Source of the DNA: an uncultured Eubacteriales bacterium
Lineage (GTDB): Bacteria; Bacillota; Clostridia; Oscillospirales; CAG-272
Direction: 5' to 3'
Length of the DNA: 24,019 nt
Assembly (NCBI GenBank): GCA_900546635.1
Contig: URDS01000030.1
Coordinates: 1 to 24,019 of the forward strand
Each line of letters begins with the position of its first letter. The first letter of the stretch is position 1. A program made the position numbers and the translations under genes. This document shows, piece after piece, positions 7,837 to 15,999 of this stretch. The notes beneath the pieces are model-generated. The model saw nothing but the letters and a program-made list of their open reading frames with translations. It made no database searches and was not told the DNA's origin.

Positions 7837-9658
7837 TGACCGTCTCCTCCTCTCCGCCGGTATACCACTTCGCCTGCTCGTAAAATAGATGCGCATACAC
7901 GCCGTTCTTTTTCATCAGCGCTTCGTGTGTGCCGTCCTCAACCAGTCTGCCGCCGTCCATTACAAGAATACGGTCGGCAAGACGGGCAAAACCGATACGG
8001 TGAGAGATGAGCACCGAGGTTCTGCCCTCGGTTTTCTTTTTGATTTCCATAAACTGCTCCATTTCAGCGATCGGGTCGAGCGCCGCCGCAGGCTCATCGA
8101 AAATCATAATCGGCGCGCGGCTCATATGCGTGCGCGAAATGCAGACGCGCTGTGCCTCGCCGCCTGAAAGCTCCACGCTGTCCGGCCAAAAATAGCGGTG
8201 CATCCAGGTATTCATGCCGCTCGGAAGCTTCGCAACCACCTTTTCCGCGCCGCCCGCACGGATCGCTTCCTTAATGCGCTCGTCACGCTCAATTTCTTCC
8301 ACACAGCCGTAGCCGACGTTGTCGCGCAAGCTGGAATGGAATAAAAAGCATTGCTGAAAAAACACACCGATTTGTTTTTTGATGTCCTCATATTTATAAT
8401 CGGAGAGCGGATGCCCGTAAAACAGCACCTCGCCTCTCTGCGGACGAAAGCTATCCAGCATCAAGTTGGTCAATGTCGTTTTGCCGCTGCCGTTGTAGCC
8501 GACCAGCGCGATATTTTCGCCCTTATGTATCTTGAAGCTGATATCGTGCAGCACCGGCTTTTCGGGGTTGTACCCAAAGGTGACGTTTTTAAACTCATAG
8601 ACCGTGTCGTCGTTTGTATCCAGCGGACGCGGATTCGGATTTTCCAATCGTTCGGGCGCGGAAAAAAGCAGCCGCCGCTGTCGTCCGAGTTCAAAAAGCG
8701 ACCAGAGAATCTCGCCGATGCCGCGCGCCATCCCGGAAATCGTACCCGAAAGTCCGGTTGAAAGAGAATAGACCATCAAAAAAACGTCCGCGCGCATCTC
8801 GCCTCTTGCCACGGCAAAAATCGAATACAGCAAAATACCGGCCATAGCAAGGTAAAAGATAAGTCCGCTGACAAACGGTTCGAGTGCAAAGGACAGCTTG
8901 CGCTTTCGGTCAAAATCCGCAACCGTTTTGTAGGCCTCGCGCCACTGCCGAAGAATATCCTCGCGCGACTCGTAGATGCGCACCTCTTTGGCAAGTCCCG
9001 GCTGTTTCGGCATTTTCTGATAATACTGCGCGCGGTGCAGCGCGCGGTCGTAAATTTCATACTTTTGCTGCCGTTTGTCCGAGGCGTATATACTGTAGAG
9101 CAAGGCGGCCAGGATATATCCGAGCGAAATTGCAAAAATCGTCCACGAGGCGGACGCGGCGACAAAAAGCAGCGATACCGCCTGCGTCAGTTTGCCGATA
9201 AAGGCGACAAGACCGGTCATAAAGCTGTTGAGCGTCGAATATTTCATCGAGGTTGACTGCATCTCGTCGCGAACGGATTTATTTAAAAGATATTCGCGGC
9301 TGACTTTCTGCCGCTTGTTCATGAACTGCTCACCCATGCCGTAGTAATAGGTGTCGTACATCATCATGTAGATGAGATCCTGATTTATACGGTCGGAAAG
9401 TCCGTTGACCGCGATAAACAAGCCGAGCAGCAGGATGCTGCCCGAAATATCCGAAAACTGCCCCTGCCCCGTCGCCAAAAAGCTTGAAAGCGCAGAAATC
9501 ACGTTTCGGTTGAGAATCAGCACAACGGCGGGCAGCACAGACAATATCACGCTTGCCGCAAGCCATGCCAAAAATACCTTTTTGTTGATCTTCCACGCGA
9601 GCTTGAAAGCGAAAACGGCGGATTTTACTTTTTCTCCGAAAGGCGTCTGCTTCTTCAT
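7829..9658 (-). CDS. ABC exporter half-transporter (membrane plus ATPase), first of a pair
   Basis: This is a 609-residue half-transporter with an N-terminal six-helix membrane domain and a C-terminal ATPase. It has Walker A GYNGSGKTT near residue 386, Q-loop FFQQCF, signature LSGGEAQ near 496, Walker B IMIFDEPAAALDP near 518 and H-loop SHRIGF. The catalytic Glu after Walker B is present in both partners, so neither nucleotide site looks obviously degenerate, unlike many heterodimeric exporters. GGAGGGACA precedes the ATG. A 39-bp gap separates it from the DUF5662 gene upstream with no visible terminator, so all three genes may form one operon from the promoter at 10262-10290. Confidence 0.9.
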   Translation of the reverse strand: MKKQTPFGEKVKSAVFAFKLAWKINKKVFLAWLAASVILSVLPAVVLILNRNVISALSSFLATGQGQFSDISGSILLLGLFIAVNGLSDRINQDLIYMMMYDTYYYGMGEQFMNKRQKVSREYLLNKSVRDEMQSTSMKYSTLNSFMTGLVAFIGKLTQAVSLLFVAASASWTIFAISLGYILAALLYSIYASDKRQQKYEIYDRALHRAQYYQKMPKQPGLAKEVRIYESREDILRQWREAYKTVADFDRKRKLSFALEPFVSGLIFYLAMAGILLYSIFAVARGEMRADVFLMVYSLSTGLSGTISGMARGIGEILWSLFELGRQRRLLFSAPERLENPNPRPLDTNDDTVYEFKNVTFGYNPEKPVLHDISFKIHKGENIALVGYNGSGKTTLTNLMLDSFRPQRGEVLFYGHPLSDYKYEDIKKQIGVFFQQCFLFHSSLRDNVGYGCVEEIERDERIKEAIRAGGAEKVVAKLPSGMNTWMHRYFWPDSVELSGGEAQRVCISRTHMSRAPIMIFDEPAAALDPIAEMEQFMEIKKKTEGRTSVLISHRIGFARLADRILVMDGGRLVEDGTHEALMKKNGVYAHLFYEQAKWYTGGEEETVNG

Positions 9659-9697
9659 TGTCCCTCCTGCTTTGTCATTCGCGCCCGCGAAAACGGC

Positions 9698-10237
9698 TTA
9701 ATATTCCCGACCGCTCTTCAGAAGACCGCGAATATACGCAAACGTTTCTTTTTCCCCGCGCTCGGCAAGCATCCGAAGCAGACGTTCGGTAAGTTCCGAG
9801 GTCTCCGGATGAATAAAACGATGATCCATGCCGCGCAAAAAATAATCCAGCGCGCTTTGATCGGTATACTTTTCTCCTTGATAGATCTTGCTTGCCGCAA
9901 TGCGGTCACAAACCATTTCAATTACATAGCGGAGCGGCATTTTGACCGGTCTGACACGTCTTTCTGCCGGATTATAGTCGGTCCAGTACTCAAAATGATG
10001 CTTGTTTCTGCCCTTGTGATGCAGCCACGCCGCCGAATATCCGTGTTCCGCGCGTTCAAGCTCGTTCGGACTGCGCGTGCCGACGTAATAGCGCGCGCCC
10101 GGCAAAAACTCCGCCGGCGAATATTTAGACAAATCATGCCGGAGTCCCTGAAAGAAAATCCCGGCGCGGCGGCAGTTGCGAATCACCTCGCGGCGATGCC
10201 GTGTAATAACCAAAAAATGTCGAAACGCTTTGCCCAT
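9698..10237 (-). CDS. DUF5662 family protein
   Basis: This is a 179-residue soluble protein of unknown function that matches my recollection of the DUF5662 family. It is rich in possible metal ligands: an HD pair at His34-Asp35 (RHDLSKYSPAEF), His65, and a cluster HHKGRNKHH at 73-81 followed by E83 and W85. This pattern suggests an HD-like metal-binding helical protein, but no reaction can be assigned. The ATG follows GAGG by about 8 bases, and a very good promoter lies upstream. It is the first gene of a likely operon with the two ABC half-transporters. A role linked to their cargo is only inference. Confidence 0.8.
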   Translation of the reverse strand: MGKAFRHFLVITRHRREVIRNCRRAGIFFQGLRHDLSKYSPAEFLPGARYYVGTRSPNELERAEHGYSAAWLHHKGRNKHHFEYWTDYNPAERRVRPVKMPLRYVIEMVCDRIAASKIYQGEKYTDQSALDYFLRGMDHRFIHPETSELTERLLRMLAERGEKETFAYIRGLLKSGREY

Positions 10238-10261
10238 TTCAAAACCTCACAAATTTATTTC

Positions 10262-10290
10262 AGTATAGCATTTTTTGTCGAAAACGTCAA
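10262..10290 (-). promoter_or_regulatory. Promoter of the DUF5662/ABC exporter operon
   Basis: On the minus strand it reads TTGACG, 17 bp, TATACT. The -10 ends about 24 bases before the DUF5662 ATG. It follows directly after the terminator of the NatA/NatB-like pair. Confidence 0.8.
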
Positions 10291-10305
10291 CAATAAAGGC
10301 ACAAA

Positions 10306-10335
10306 TTGCGCTGCCCGATTTCAAGGGCAGCGCAA
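10306..10335 (-). terminator. Terminator of the NatA/NatB-like ABC operon
   Basis: A perfect 11-bp stem (TTGCGCTGCCC with GGGCAGCGCAA) has an 8-base loop and lies 28 bases past the permease stop. The tail on the minus strand (TTTGTGCCTTT) is only moderately T-rich, so its efficiency is uncertain. Confidence 0.65.
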
Positions 10336-10363
10336 CCGATACAAACGCGCAGAAAGCCGGACC

Positions 10364-11602
10364 TCAAGCTTTCCGTATCGCTTTTAAAATTTCACCGAGT
10401 TTCGGCGCGGTTCCGTACAGAAGCACACCGACACGATAAATCTTCGCGGACAAGACGCCGACGCCGAAAACCGTAAGCACCAACAGACCGATTGAAATGA
10501 TAATCTCATAGACCGGAACGGTACTCATGGCAATTCGGGTAAACATGGCCATGGGAGAAGTAAACGGCAGGTACGAACAAATCCGCATCGCCGTGTTGTC
10601 CACATTTCCGCTCGTCATGGAAAATACGACTACAAAAAGCGCAATAATGAACATCATCGTCACCGGCATGACCGACGTGTTGACATCCTCCACCTTGGTA
10701 GCGGTGGAGCCGATTGCGCCGTACAAAAACGCATACAGGAAAAAACCGAGAACGAAAAATACAAGCATGTAGATCAGCAACTCAAGCGGAACGTCAAATA
10801 TGGACGCGACGATGCCGTTACTCGCCCAGTACGCGCGATTGCCGTTGAAAAACAGATACGCCGATCCGAAAACGGCCACAAGCTGGAACAGTCCGGCCAA
10901 ACAGGATCCGATTACCTTGCCGAACATCATGTTTACCGGTTTCGCGCTCGTAATCAAAAGCTCCATCGCCCTGGAACTCTTTTCGGTCGCCACATTGGTC
11001 GCAACCATCTGTCCATACAGCAAAATGACCATGTACAGCGCGAAAATCAAAATGTACGTGTAAAAGAAATTCTGCATCTGATCCTTGCCGAGGTTTTCAA
11101 TCGTATGCGTAATTTTGGCGGAAAGAATTTCCTCCGCCCGCTCGGCGCCGATGCCGCCGCCAATCATCGCTTCAATCCGATACAGATTCTGTAAAACTTC
11201 ATCCGCCACAGCCGTATTCATGTCATACATGGAAAGATTGTTCACATAATACGTATATGCGTCCGCCGCTTCTATCACGAATGCGCATGCCGCCTCGCCA
11301 AAGACAACACGGTCGCGAACGGATTCTACCGATTCAGCCGTTCCGCGCACCTCATACCCCTCAAACGCGGCGGCAAACGCCTGTTCTACCGCATCCGGAT
11401 TTTTTGCCTGCCCTGCATGGAGCAGCATGATCGGGCGCTCAGACGGCTCGGACGGAACCCCTGTATCCAGCATCGCGGAAAGGCGAGGAAAAAACATGAC
11501 AACGCCGATCAGCAGAACCAAAAACAGTGTAACGCCGATAAAAACTTTATTTTTAAAATAGGATTTCAGTTCAAATTTCAGGATTGTTAAGAATTGTTTC
11601 AT
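10364..11602 (-). CDS. ABC-2 type permease, NatB/YhaP-like
   Basis: This is a 412-residue membrane protein. A first hydrophobic helix near residues 20-40 (FIGVTLFLVLLIGVVMFFP) is followed by a large extracytoplasmic domain of about 140 residues and then five to six further hydrophobic segments. This is the plan of ABC-2 permeases such as NatB and YhaP, which with NatA-type ATPases expel Na+ or hydrophobic compounds. The N-terminal segment KFELKSYFKNKVF is typical. It starts 12 bp after the ATPase gene stop and is clearly in the same operon. A terminator follows. The substrate remains a family-based guess. Confidence 0.85.
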   Translation of the reverse strand: MKQFLTILKFELKSYFKNKVFIGVTLFLVLLIGVVMFFPRLSAMLDTGVPSEPSERPIMLLHAGQAKNPDAVEQAFAAAFEGYEVRGTAESVESVRDRVVFGEAACAFVIEAADAYTYYVNNLSMYDMNTAVADEVLQNLYRIEAMIGGGIGAERAEEILSAKITHTIENLGKDQMQNFFYTYILIFALYMVILLYGQMVATNVATEKSSRAMELLITSAKPVNMMFGKVIGSCLAGLFQLVAVFGSAYLFFNGNRAYWASNGIVASIFDVPLELLIYMLVFFVLGFFLYAFLYGAIGSTATKVEDVNTSVMPVTMMFIIALFVVVFSMTSGNVDNTAMRICSYLPFTSPMAMFTRIAMSTVPVYEIIISIGLLVLTVFGVGVLSAKIYRVGVLLYGTAPKLGEILKAIRKA

Positions 11603-11614
11603 TGCCGCTCCTCC

Positions 11615-12505
11615 TTACGCCCGCTCTCCCGCATATTCGACAAAGATGTCATTGAGCGAGGGCTCGAAAACCTTGATTTCATCCAGGTCGTAATTCTCAG
11701 CCAGACACCGCATCACATCCGGTTTTTCCGCCGCAGTATTCATTTGAATCATCAGTGCGCCGTCGTCGGTTTCAGTACAAGCGGCGCCGAAGTCGGCTTT
11801 GATCCGCTCTTTTTTTTCGGAACGCACGACCAGGCGGTCGCGCGCATAATTGCGTTTGATCTCGCGCAGATCGCCTGTCAAAACCACATTTCCGCCGTTT
11901 AAAATCGCAATATGATCGCAAAATTCCTCGATATAGTTCATCTGATGGCTGGAAAAAAGCACGATTTTTCCTTTGGAAATCTGCTCCTTGACCACATCCT
12001 TGAGGAGCATTGCATTGACCGGGTCGAGTCCCGAAAACGGTTCGTCCAAAATCACAATCTGCGGGTCATGCGCAAGCGCGGTAATCAATTGGATCTTTTG
12101 CTGATTGCCCTTAGAAAGCGTATCCAGCCGCCGGTTGCGGTATTCCGCCATTCCGAGACGCTCAAGCCACGCATCGGATGACTGAACCGCGTTTCTCTGA
12201 CTCATGCCTTTCAGTTGCGCAAAATACACAAGCTGATCGATAATTTTCTTTTTCGGATACAGGCCGCGCTCCTCCGGCAGATAACCGATTTTCACGTTTT
12301 TACAGTCGAGCGGCGCGCCGTCAAGCAGCACACGCCCCGCATCGGCCGGGAACACATCCATCAAAATACGAATTGTGGTGGTCTTACCCGCGCCGTTGCG
12401 GCCGAGCAGGCCGAACGCCTTTCCGCCCGCGGCGCAAAAAGACACGCCGCGCAGCACTTCTTTCTCGCCAAACCGTTTTTGAATATCCTGTAAAACCAGT
12501 TCCAT
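11615..12505 (-). CDS. ABC transporter ATP-binding protein, NatA/YhaQ-like
   Basis: This is a 296-residue ATPase. It has Walker A GRNGAGKTT at 35-43, the family-typical segment YLPEERGLYPKKK, the variant signature LSKGNQQ, Walker B IVILDEPFSGLDP, and H-loop FSSHQM. The C-terminal 80 residues form the extra domain seen in NatA/YhaQ proteins. The frame remains open upstream to 12610, but the ATG at 12505 (MELVLQDIQKRF) is preceded by GGGAGGAAG, and a promoter at 12572-12600 would exclude the longer form. It powers the permease encoded next. Confidence 0.88.
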   Translation of the reverse strand: MELVLQDIQKRFGEKEVLRGVSFCAAGGKAFGLLGRNGAGKTTTIRILMDVFPADAGRVLLDGAPLDCKNVKIGYLPEERGLYPKKKIIDQLVYFAQLKGMSQRNAVQSSDAWLERLGMAEYRNRRLDTLSKGNQQKIQLITALAHDPQIVILDEPFSGLDPVNAMLLKDVVKEQISKGKIVLFSSHQMNYIEEFCDHIAILNGGNVVLTGDLREIKRNYARDRLVVRSEKKERIKADFGAACTETDDGALMIQMNTAAEKPDVMRCLAENYDLDEIKVFEPSLNDIFVEYAGERA

Positions 12506-12571
12506 AGCTTCCTCCCACAGTGCCCCGCACATACCAAAAATGCGGCGGCGCAAAATAACGGTACTTTGTTT

Positions 12572-12600
12572 ATCATAGCATATCTTAGATGTATTTTCAA
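12572..12600 (-). promoter_or_regulatory. Promoter of the NatA/NatB-like ABC operon
   Basis: On the minus strand it reads TTGAAA, 17 bp, TATGAT. It gives a leader of about 60 bases before the ATPase ATG. Confidence 0.75.
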
Positions 12601-12650
12601 CCGCTTGCAATCGGGAAATTTGTCAATTTCAGCGTTTGAAAATCAAACAA

Positions 12651-12686
12651 AGCGCGCCCCTTTACGCATACGTAAAAGAGCGCGCT
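12651..12686 (-). terminator. Probable terminator of the FAD/Rieske gene
   Basis: A hairpin has a 7-bp GC stem (AGCGCGC with GCGCGCT), an internal loop and an inner stem TTTACG/CGTAAA. On the minus strand it is followed by TTTGTTTGATTTT. It lies about 60 bases past the oxidoreductase stop codon. Confidence 0.6.
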
Positions 12687-12747
12687 CTGAACACTGAAAA
12701 ACAGGCAAATCGATGGGAAAACAGAAGAATACCCCGCTTTTTTCATA

Positions 12748-14076
12748 TCAAGGTTCCGCATCCCGGGACTTTGACGCATGAAGCTTCGCATTTTTCATTG
12801 CGGGATTTTCCAGCACCTTGCCGTCCGCATCAAAACGGGAACCGTGACAGGCGCAGTCCCAGCTATGCTCCGCGCGGTTCCACTTCAGCGCGCAGCCGAG
12901 ATGCGTACACCGCCGCGGAACCGGCAGCAACAGATGCCCCGCCGTCTCGGCAACGTTCTTCCAAAGCTGCGAGCGCCAGATACTGCGCATGGGACTGTAC
13001 AGAGCTTCAAATTCATTTTCCCGACCGCAAAGCAAATCAGAAAGCAACTGCGCCGCCGCCATGGACGAGGTCATTCCCCATTTGTTAAAACCGGAAGCCA
13101 CATACACGCCTTTCGCGAACCGCGCGTACCGTCCGATATAGGGAACGCCGTCAAGCGACATGCAGTCCTGCGCGGCAAAAGCGAAACGCTCTTTCGCATT
13201 CGGATAGTGTTCACGCGCAAACTTGCGCATCTCACCGTATCCGCCGCCATGTTTGCCGGTTCTGTGACCGCCGCCGCCAAGCAGCAGAATGCCGCCGAAA
13301 TGCCGGAAAGAATATCCGCCGCCGTCGCCGTCAATATACATGCCGTCAGGCAGAGGTGCGCCCTCGAGCCCAAGCACATAGGAACGCTGCTGATAAAGCT
13401 TCATAAAATACAGGCCGTGCGTATTGATAAACGGGAAATGCGTTGCAATCACGATATTTTCAGCCGAAATCTTATGCCCGTTCACATAGGCGGCGCCCGG
13501 CTCGACGTAATGAACGAAACTATCCTCAAATATATGCAGATCTTTCGCAATGCCCGCCGCAAAGCGCAGCGGATGAAACTGCGCCTGATCGGGAAACTGC
13601 ACCGCGCCCGCTGCGGGAACCGGCAGCGGCACTGTATCGACTACCGGCGCTTCAAATCCGAGTTCGGCAAGCGCCGCCGATTCGCGGCGCAGCCGTTCCC
13701 TGTCCCGGCTGTACACGTACGCGTCCGCCGTTTCAAAGCCGCAGTCTATCCCTTTAGCGAGCATTCGATACGCATCGAGCGCCGCCATATTGGCGCGCAA
13801 ATACTGCGCCGCGCACTGCCGGCCGAACGTCCGAACAAGCCGGTCATAAATAAACCCATGCTGCGCCGTAATTTTCGCGGTTGTATTCTGCGTGACGCCG
13901 CCGCAGATTTGTCTGCCCTCAACCAATAGATAATCCGCCCCCGCGCGATCCAAAAAATACGCGCAGAGCAGTCCGCAAAGCCCGCCCCCGATAATCAGAT
14001 TTTTCGTCTGAACATCCGTTTCAATCCTTGGAAACCGCGGCAGTGAAATATCTGCTTTCCAAATGGATTCTCCCAT
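12748..14076 (-). CDS. FAD-dependent oxidoreductase with C-terminal Rieske [2Fe-2S] domain
   Basis: This 442-residue protein starts with a DAO-type FAD-binding fold (LIIGGGLCGLLCAYFLDRAG near residues 27-46, then the acceptor VEGRQICGGVTQNTTAK). It ends in a Rieske domain: Cys-x-His in CTHLGC near residue 390 and Cys-x2-His in CACHG near 408, all four cluster ligands present. The family is YhfW-like. Electrons would pass between an amine or similar substrate, FAD and the iron-sulfur centre, but the substrate is unknown. It is somewhat shorter than the roughly 500 residues I expect for the family. GGAGGCGG precedes the ATG. It follows citrate synthase on the same strand but is separated by terminators and repeat copy B. 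Confidence 0.88.
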   Translation of the reverse strand: MGESIWKADISLPRFPRIETDVQTKNLIIGGGLCGLLCAYFLDRAGADYLLVEGRQICGGVTQNTTAKITAQHGFIYDRLVRTFGRQCAAQYLRANMAALDAYRMLAKGIDCGFETADAYVYSRDRERLRRESAALAELGFEAPVVDTVPLPVPAAGAVQFPDQAQFHPLRFAAGIAKDLHIFEDSFVHYVEPGAAYVNGHKISAENIVIATHFPFINTHGLYFMKLYQQRSYVLGLEGAPLPDGMYIDGDGGGYSFRHFGGILLLGGGGHRTGKHGGGYGEMRKFAREHYPNAKERFAFAAQDCMSLDGVPYIGRYARFAKGVYVASGFNKWGMTSSMAAAQLLSDLLCGRENEFEALYSPMRSIWRSQLWKNVAETAGHLLLPVPRRCTHLGCALKWNRAEHSWDCACHGSRFDADGKVLENPAMKNAKLHASKSRDAEP

Positions 14077-14133
14077 ACTCCGCCTCCTGCATCCTTTCGG
14101 TTAGTATCTGCAAAAGGTGAAAATTCATACAAA

Positions 14134-14167
14134 AAGCGAGGAAACGGCGTTCTGCCGTTACCTCGCC
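14134..14167 (-). terminator. Terminator hairpin and left member of a 34-bp direct repeat
   Basis: The stem at 14136-14148/14154-14166 has one A/A mismatch and the loop GTTCT. On the minus strand it is followed by TTTTTG, so it should work as a Rho-independent terminator for transcription arriving from citrate synthase. The same 34 bp, with one substitution, recur at 14414-14447 on the other side of repeat copy B. Confidence 0.8.
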
Positions 14168-14221
14168 CAGACTTTCGATAAAATAAAAGCTGCAAAGAAT
14201 AAAGCAATAAATTTTGTTTAC

Positions 14222-14409
14222 AAGGCGGACATGCGCCGCCTTGTAAACACCTTGCAGGCGCGCGAGTGCCGCCATCGGCGGCGCGACGGCGCGAATACGC
14301 CCCCAAAGAAGCGGCCTCCTTATGGCGTCAGGACTCCTCCCGGCTAACGCCGGGCCCCTCCTCACGCCTATACGCGTCTCATCGTCGCAAAACCTTGGTT
14401 TTGCGGCGG
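14222..14409 (+). repeat. Interspersed repeat, copy B (long form)
   Basis: This shares with copy A the opening hairpin, the block leading to GACGGCGCGA, and the closing 12-bp stem (14383-14394/14397-14408). The opening hairpin is longer here, a perfect 13-bp stem GTTTACAAGGCGG/CCGCCTTGTAAAC spanning 14216-14248. Compared with copy A it has about 73 extra bases between 14295 and 14371, which include an inverted repeat CCCGGC-TAAC-GCCGGG at 14339-14354. No credible coding sequence lies in the 14077-14475 gap; it is filled by this element and its two flanking hairpins. Confidence 0.85.
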
Positions 14410-14413
14410 TCAG

Positions 14414-14447
14414 AAGCGAGGAAACGGCGTTCTGCCGTTTCCTCGCC
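14414..14447 (-). terminator. Terminator-like hairpin after citrate synthase, right member of the direct repeat
   Basis: A perfect 13-bp stem (14416-14428 with 14434-14446) has the loop GTTCT and lies 29 bases past the citrate synthase stop. Unlike its twin at 14134-14167 it lacks a T-run on the minus strand, because repeat copy B begins there. It may therefore be a disrupted terminator. Confidence 0.7.
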
Positions 14448-14475
14448 GAACAATCGTATTTTTCTCAGTGCGGCT

Positions 14476-15858
14476 TTATCTGTCCGAAAGTCTCAAATAA
14501 TCTCGGCGCGGCTGTACATTTTTATACGAAGGACGCATGATTTTACCCGCGTTAATCAATTCTTCAATGCGATGCGCGCTCCAACCCGCGATACGGGCAA
14601 CGGCAAAAATCGGCGTATAAAGCTCGTGCGGCAGATTGAGCATGTCATACACAAAACCGCTGTAGAAGTCAATGTTTGCGCTGACACCCTTATACATTTT
14701 TCGCTCGCCCGAAATAATCTGCGGCGCAAGCGTTTCGATAAGCGAGTACAGTTGATACTCTTTCGTCAGCCCCTTTTCTTCAGACAGACTTTTGACAAAC
14801 GCGCGGAAAATCGTTGCACGGGGATCGGAAACAGAATATACAGCGTGGCCGATGCCGTATATCAGCCCGGAACGGTCAAACGCCTCTTTATGCAGAATTT
14901 TTTTCAGATAAGCGGCGACCGCATCCTCGTCCGTCCAATCCCGCACATTCTGCTTAATGTCATCCAGCATCGCGCAGACCTTGATATTGGCGCCGCCGTG
15001 TTTCGGCCCTTTCAGCGAACCGAGCGCCGCCGCAATCGCAGAATACGTATCCGTACCGGAAGAGGAAACCACATGCGTTGTAAAGGTGGAATTGTTTCCG
15101 CCGCCGTGCTCGGCATGTAGTACCAGCGCGAGATCGAGTATTCTTGCCTCAAGCGGCGTATATTTGCTGTCGATACGAAGCATATGCAGAATATTCTCCG
15201 CCGTGGAAAGGCTCGGATCCGAATCGTGAATAAAGAAGCTCCGGTTGTTTCGGATGTAATAATTATAGGAATGGTAGCTGTACACGGATAAAAGCGGGAA
15301 CGTGGCAATCAGCTGCAAGCACTGTCTGAGCACATTCGGGATCGTGATATCATCCGGCCGGGTATCATACGAATACAGCGTAAGAACGCTTCTGGCAAGC
15401 GAATTCATCATATCCGAAGAGGGCGCTTTCATAATAATATCCCGGATAAACGAATCGGGCAGCGAACGGTACTCCACAAGCGTCTGTATGAATGCATCCA
15501 GTTGTTCTTTGTCCGGCAGTTGTCCGAACAGCAAAAGATACACAATTTCCTCAAAGCCCATGCGATTATCCTGCAAAAAACCCTGCACCAGCTGCTCCAC
15601 ATCGTATCCGCGATAATACAATTTTCCGCGGCAGGGCACCTCTTGACCGTCAACCATCTTTTTTGAAACGATTTCGGATATTTCAGTCAGCCCGGTCAAA
15701 ACGCCGTTGCCGTTTAAATCACGCAGTCCGCGGTTCACCTTATATTCCGCATACAACTGCGGATCAATCCCGCACCTTTCGGTGCAAAGCTCCGCATAAT
15801 GACGGATCTGCGGCGTTATCGCAGAATAATCCCGGCTGTTTTTTTCATTTGTATTCAT
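14476..15858 (-). CDS. gltA: Citrate synthase
   Basis: This enzyme of about 460 residues condenses oxaloacetate and acetyl-CoA to citrate. In a clostridium it usually serves glutamate synthesis rather than a full TCA cycle. Active-site segments are all visible: HAEHGGGNNST (first catalytic His), GPKHGGAN (second His) and GHAVYSVSDPRAT (catalytic Asp in SDPR). An N-terminal extension of about 80 residues precedes the core, as in other clostridial forms. Two adjacent ATG codons exist. AGAGG is better spaced for the second (15858) than the first (15861). I see no convincing promoter in the 138 bp upstream. A methylcitrate synthase role cannot be excluded from the sequence alone. Confidence 0.92.
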   Translation of the reverse strand: MNTNEKNSRDYSAITPQIRHYAELCTERCGIDPQLYAEYKVNRGLRDLNGNGVLTGLTEISEIVSKKMVDGQEVPCRGKLYYRGYDVEQLVQGFLQDNRMGFEEIVYLLLFGQLPDKEQLDAFIQTLVEYRSLPDSFIRDIIMKAPSSDMMNSLARSVLTLYSYDTRPDDITIPNVLRQCLQLIATFPLLSVYSYHSYNYYIRNNRSFFIHDSDPSLSTAENILHMLRIDSKYTPLEARILDLALVLHAEHGGGNNSTFTTHVVSSSGTDTYSAIAAALGSLKGPKHGGANIKVCAMLDDIKQNVRDWTDEDAVAAYLKKILHKEAFDRSGLIYGIGHAVYSVSDPRATIFRAFVKSLSEEKGLTKEYQLYSLIETLAPQIISGERKMYKGVSANIDFYSGFVYDMLNLPHELYTPIFAVARIAGWSAHRIEELINAGKIMRPSYKNVQPRRDYLRLSDR

Positions 15859-15999
15859 CATTTGACCTCTTTTCTCTATACGCTATGTACTCCGTGCAAT
15901 CTCAAATTTGCGGTGCGTCTAAAAAAAGCAATCGAATGAAAACGACCTCCCCGCCTCTATACTTTTATCCGATGCGCACACGCTCACACCGACTTCGTA

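Noticed and set aside
12778..13929. A 383-codon open frame on the plus strand
   Set aside because: It lies opposite the FAD/Rieske gene, its translation is basic and low in complexity with no family motif, and it has no convincing ribosome binding site. It is an antisense shadow of a GC-rich gene.
14216..14447. Copy B as a classical insertion sequence
   Set aside because: It encodes no transposase, has no clear terminal inverted repeats, and the flanking 34-bp direct repeat is far longer than normal target-site duplications. It was kept as a non-coding repeat.
14266..15120. A 284-codon plus-strand frame running from repeat copy B into citrate synthase
   Set aside because: Most of it is antisense to the well-supported citrate synthase and the rest is repeat sequence. 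It shows no recognisable domain.
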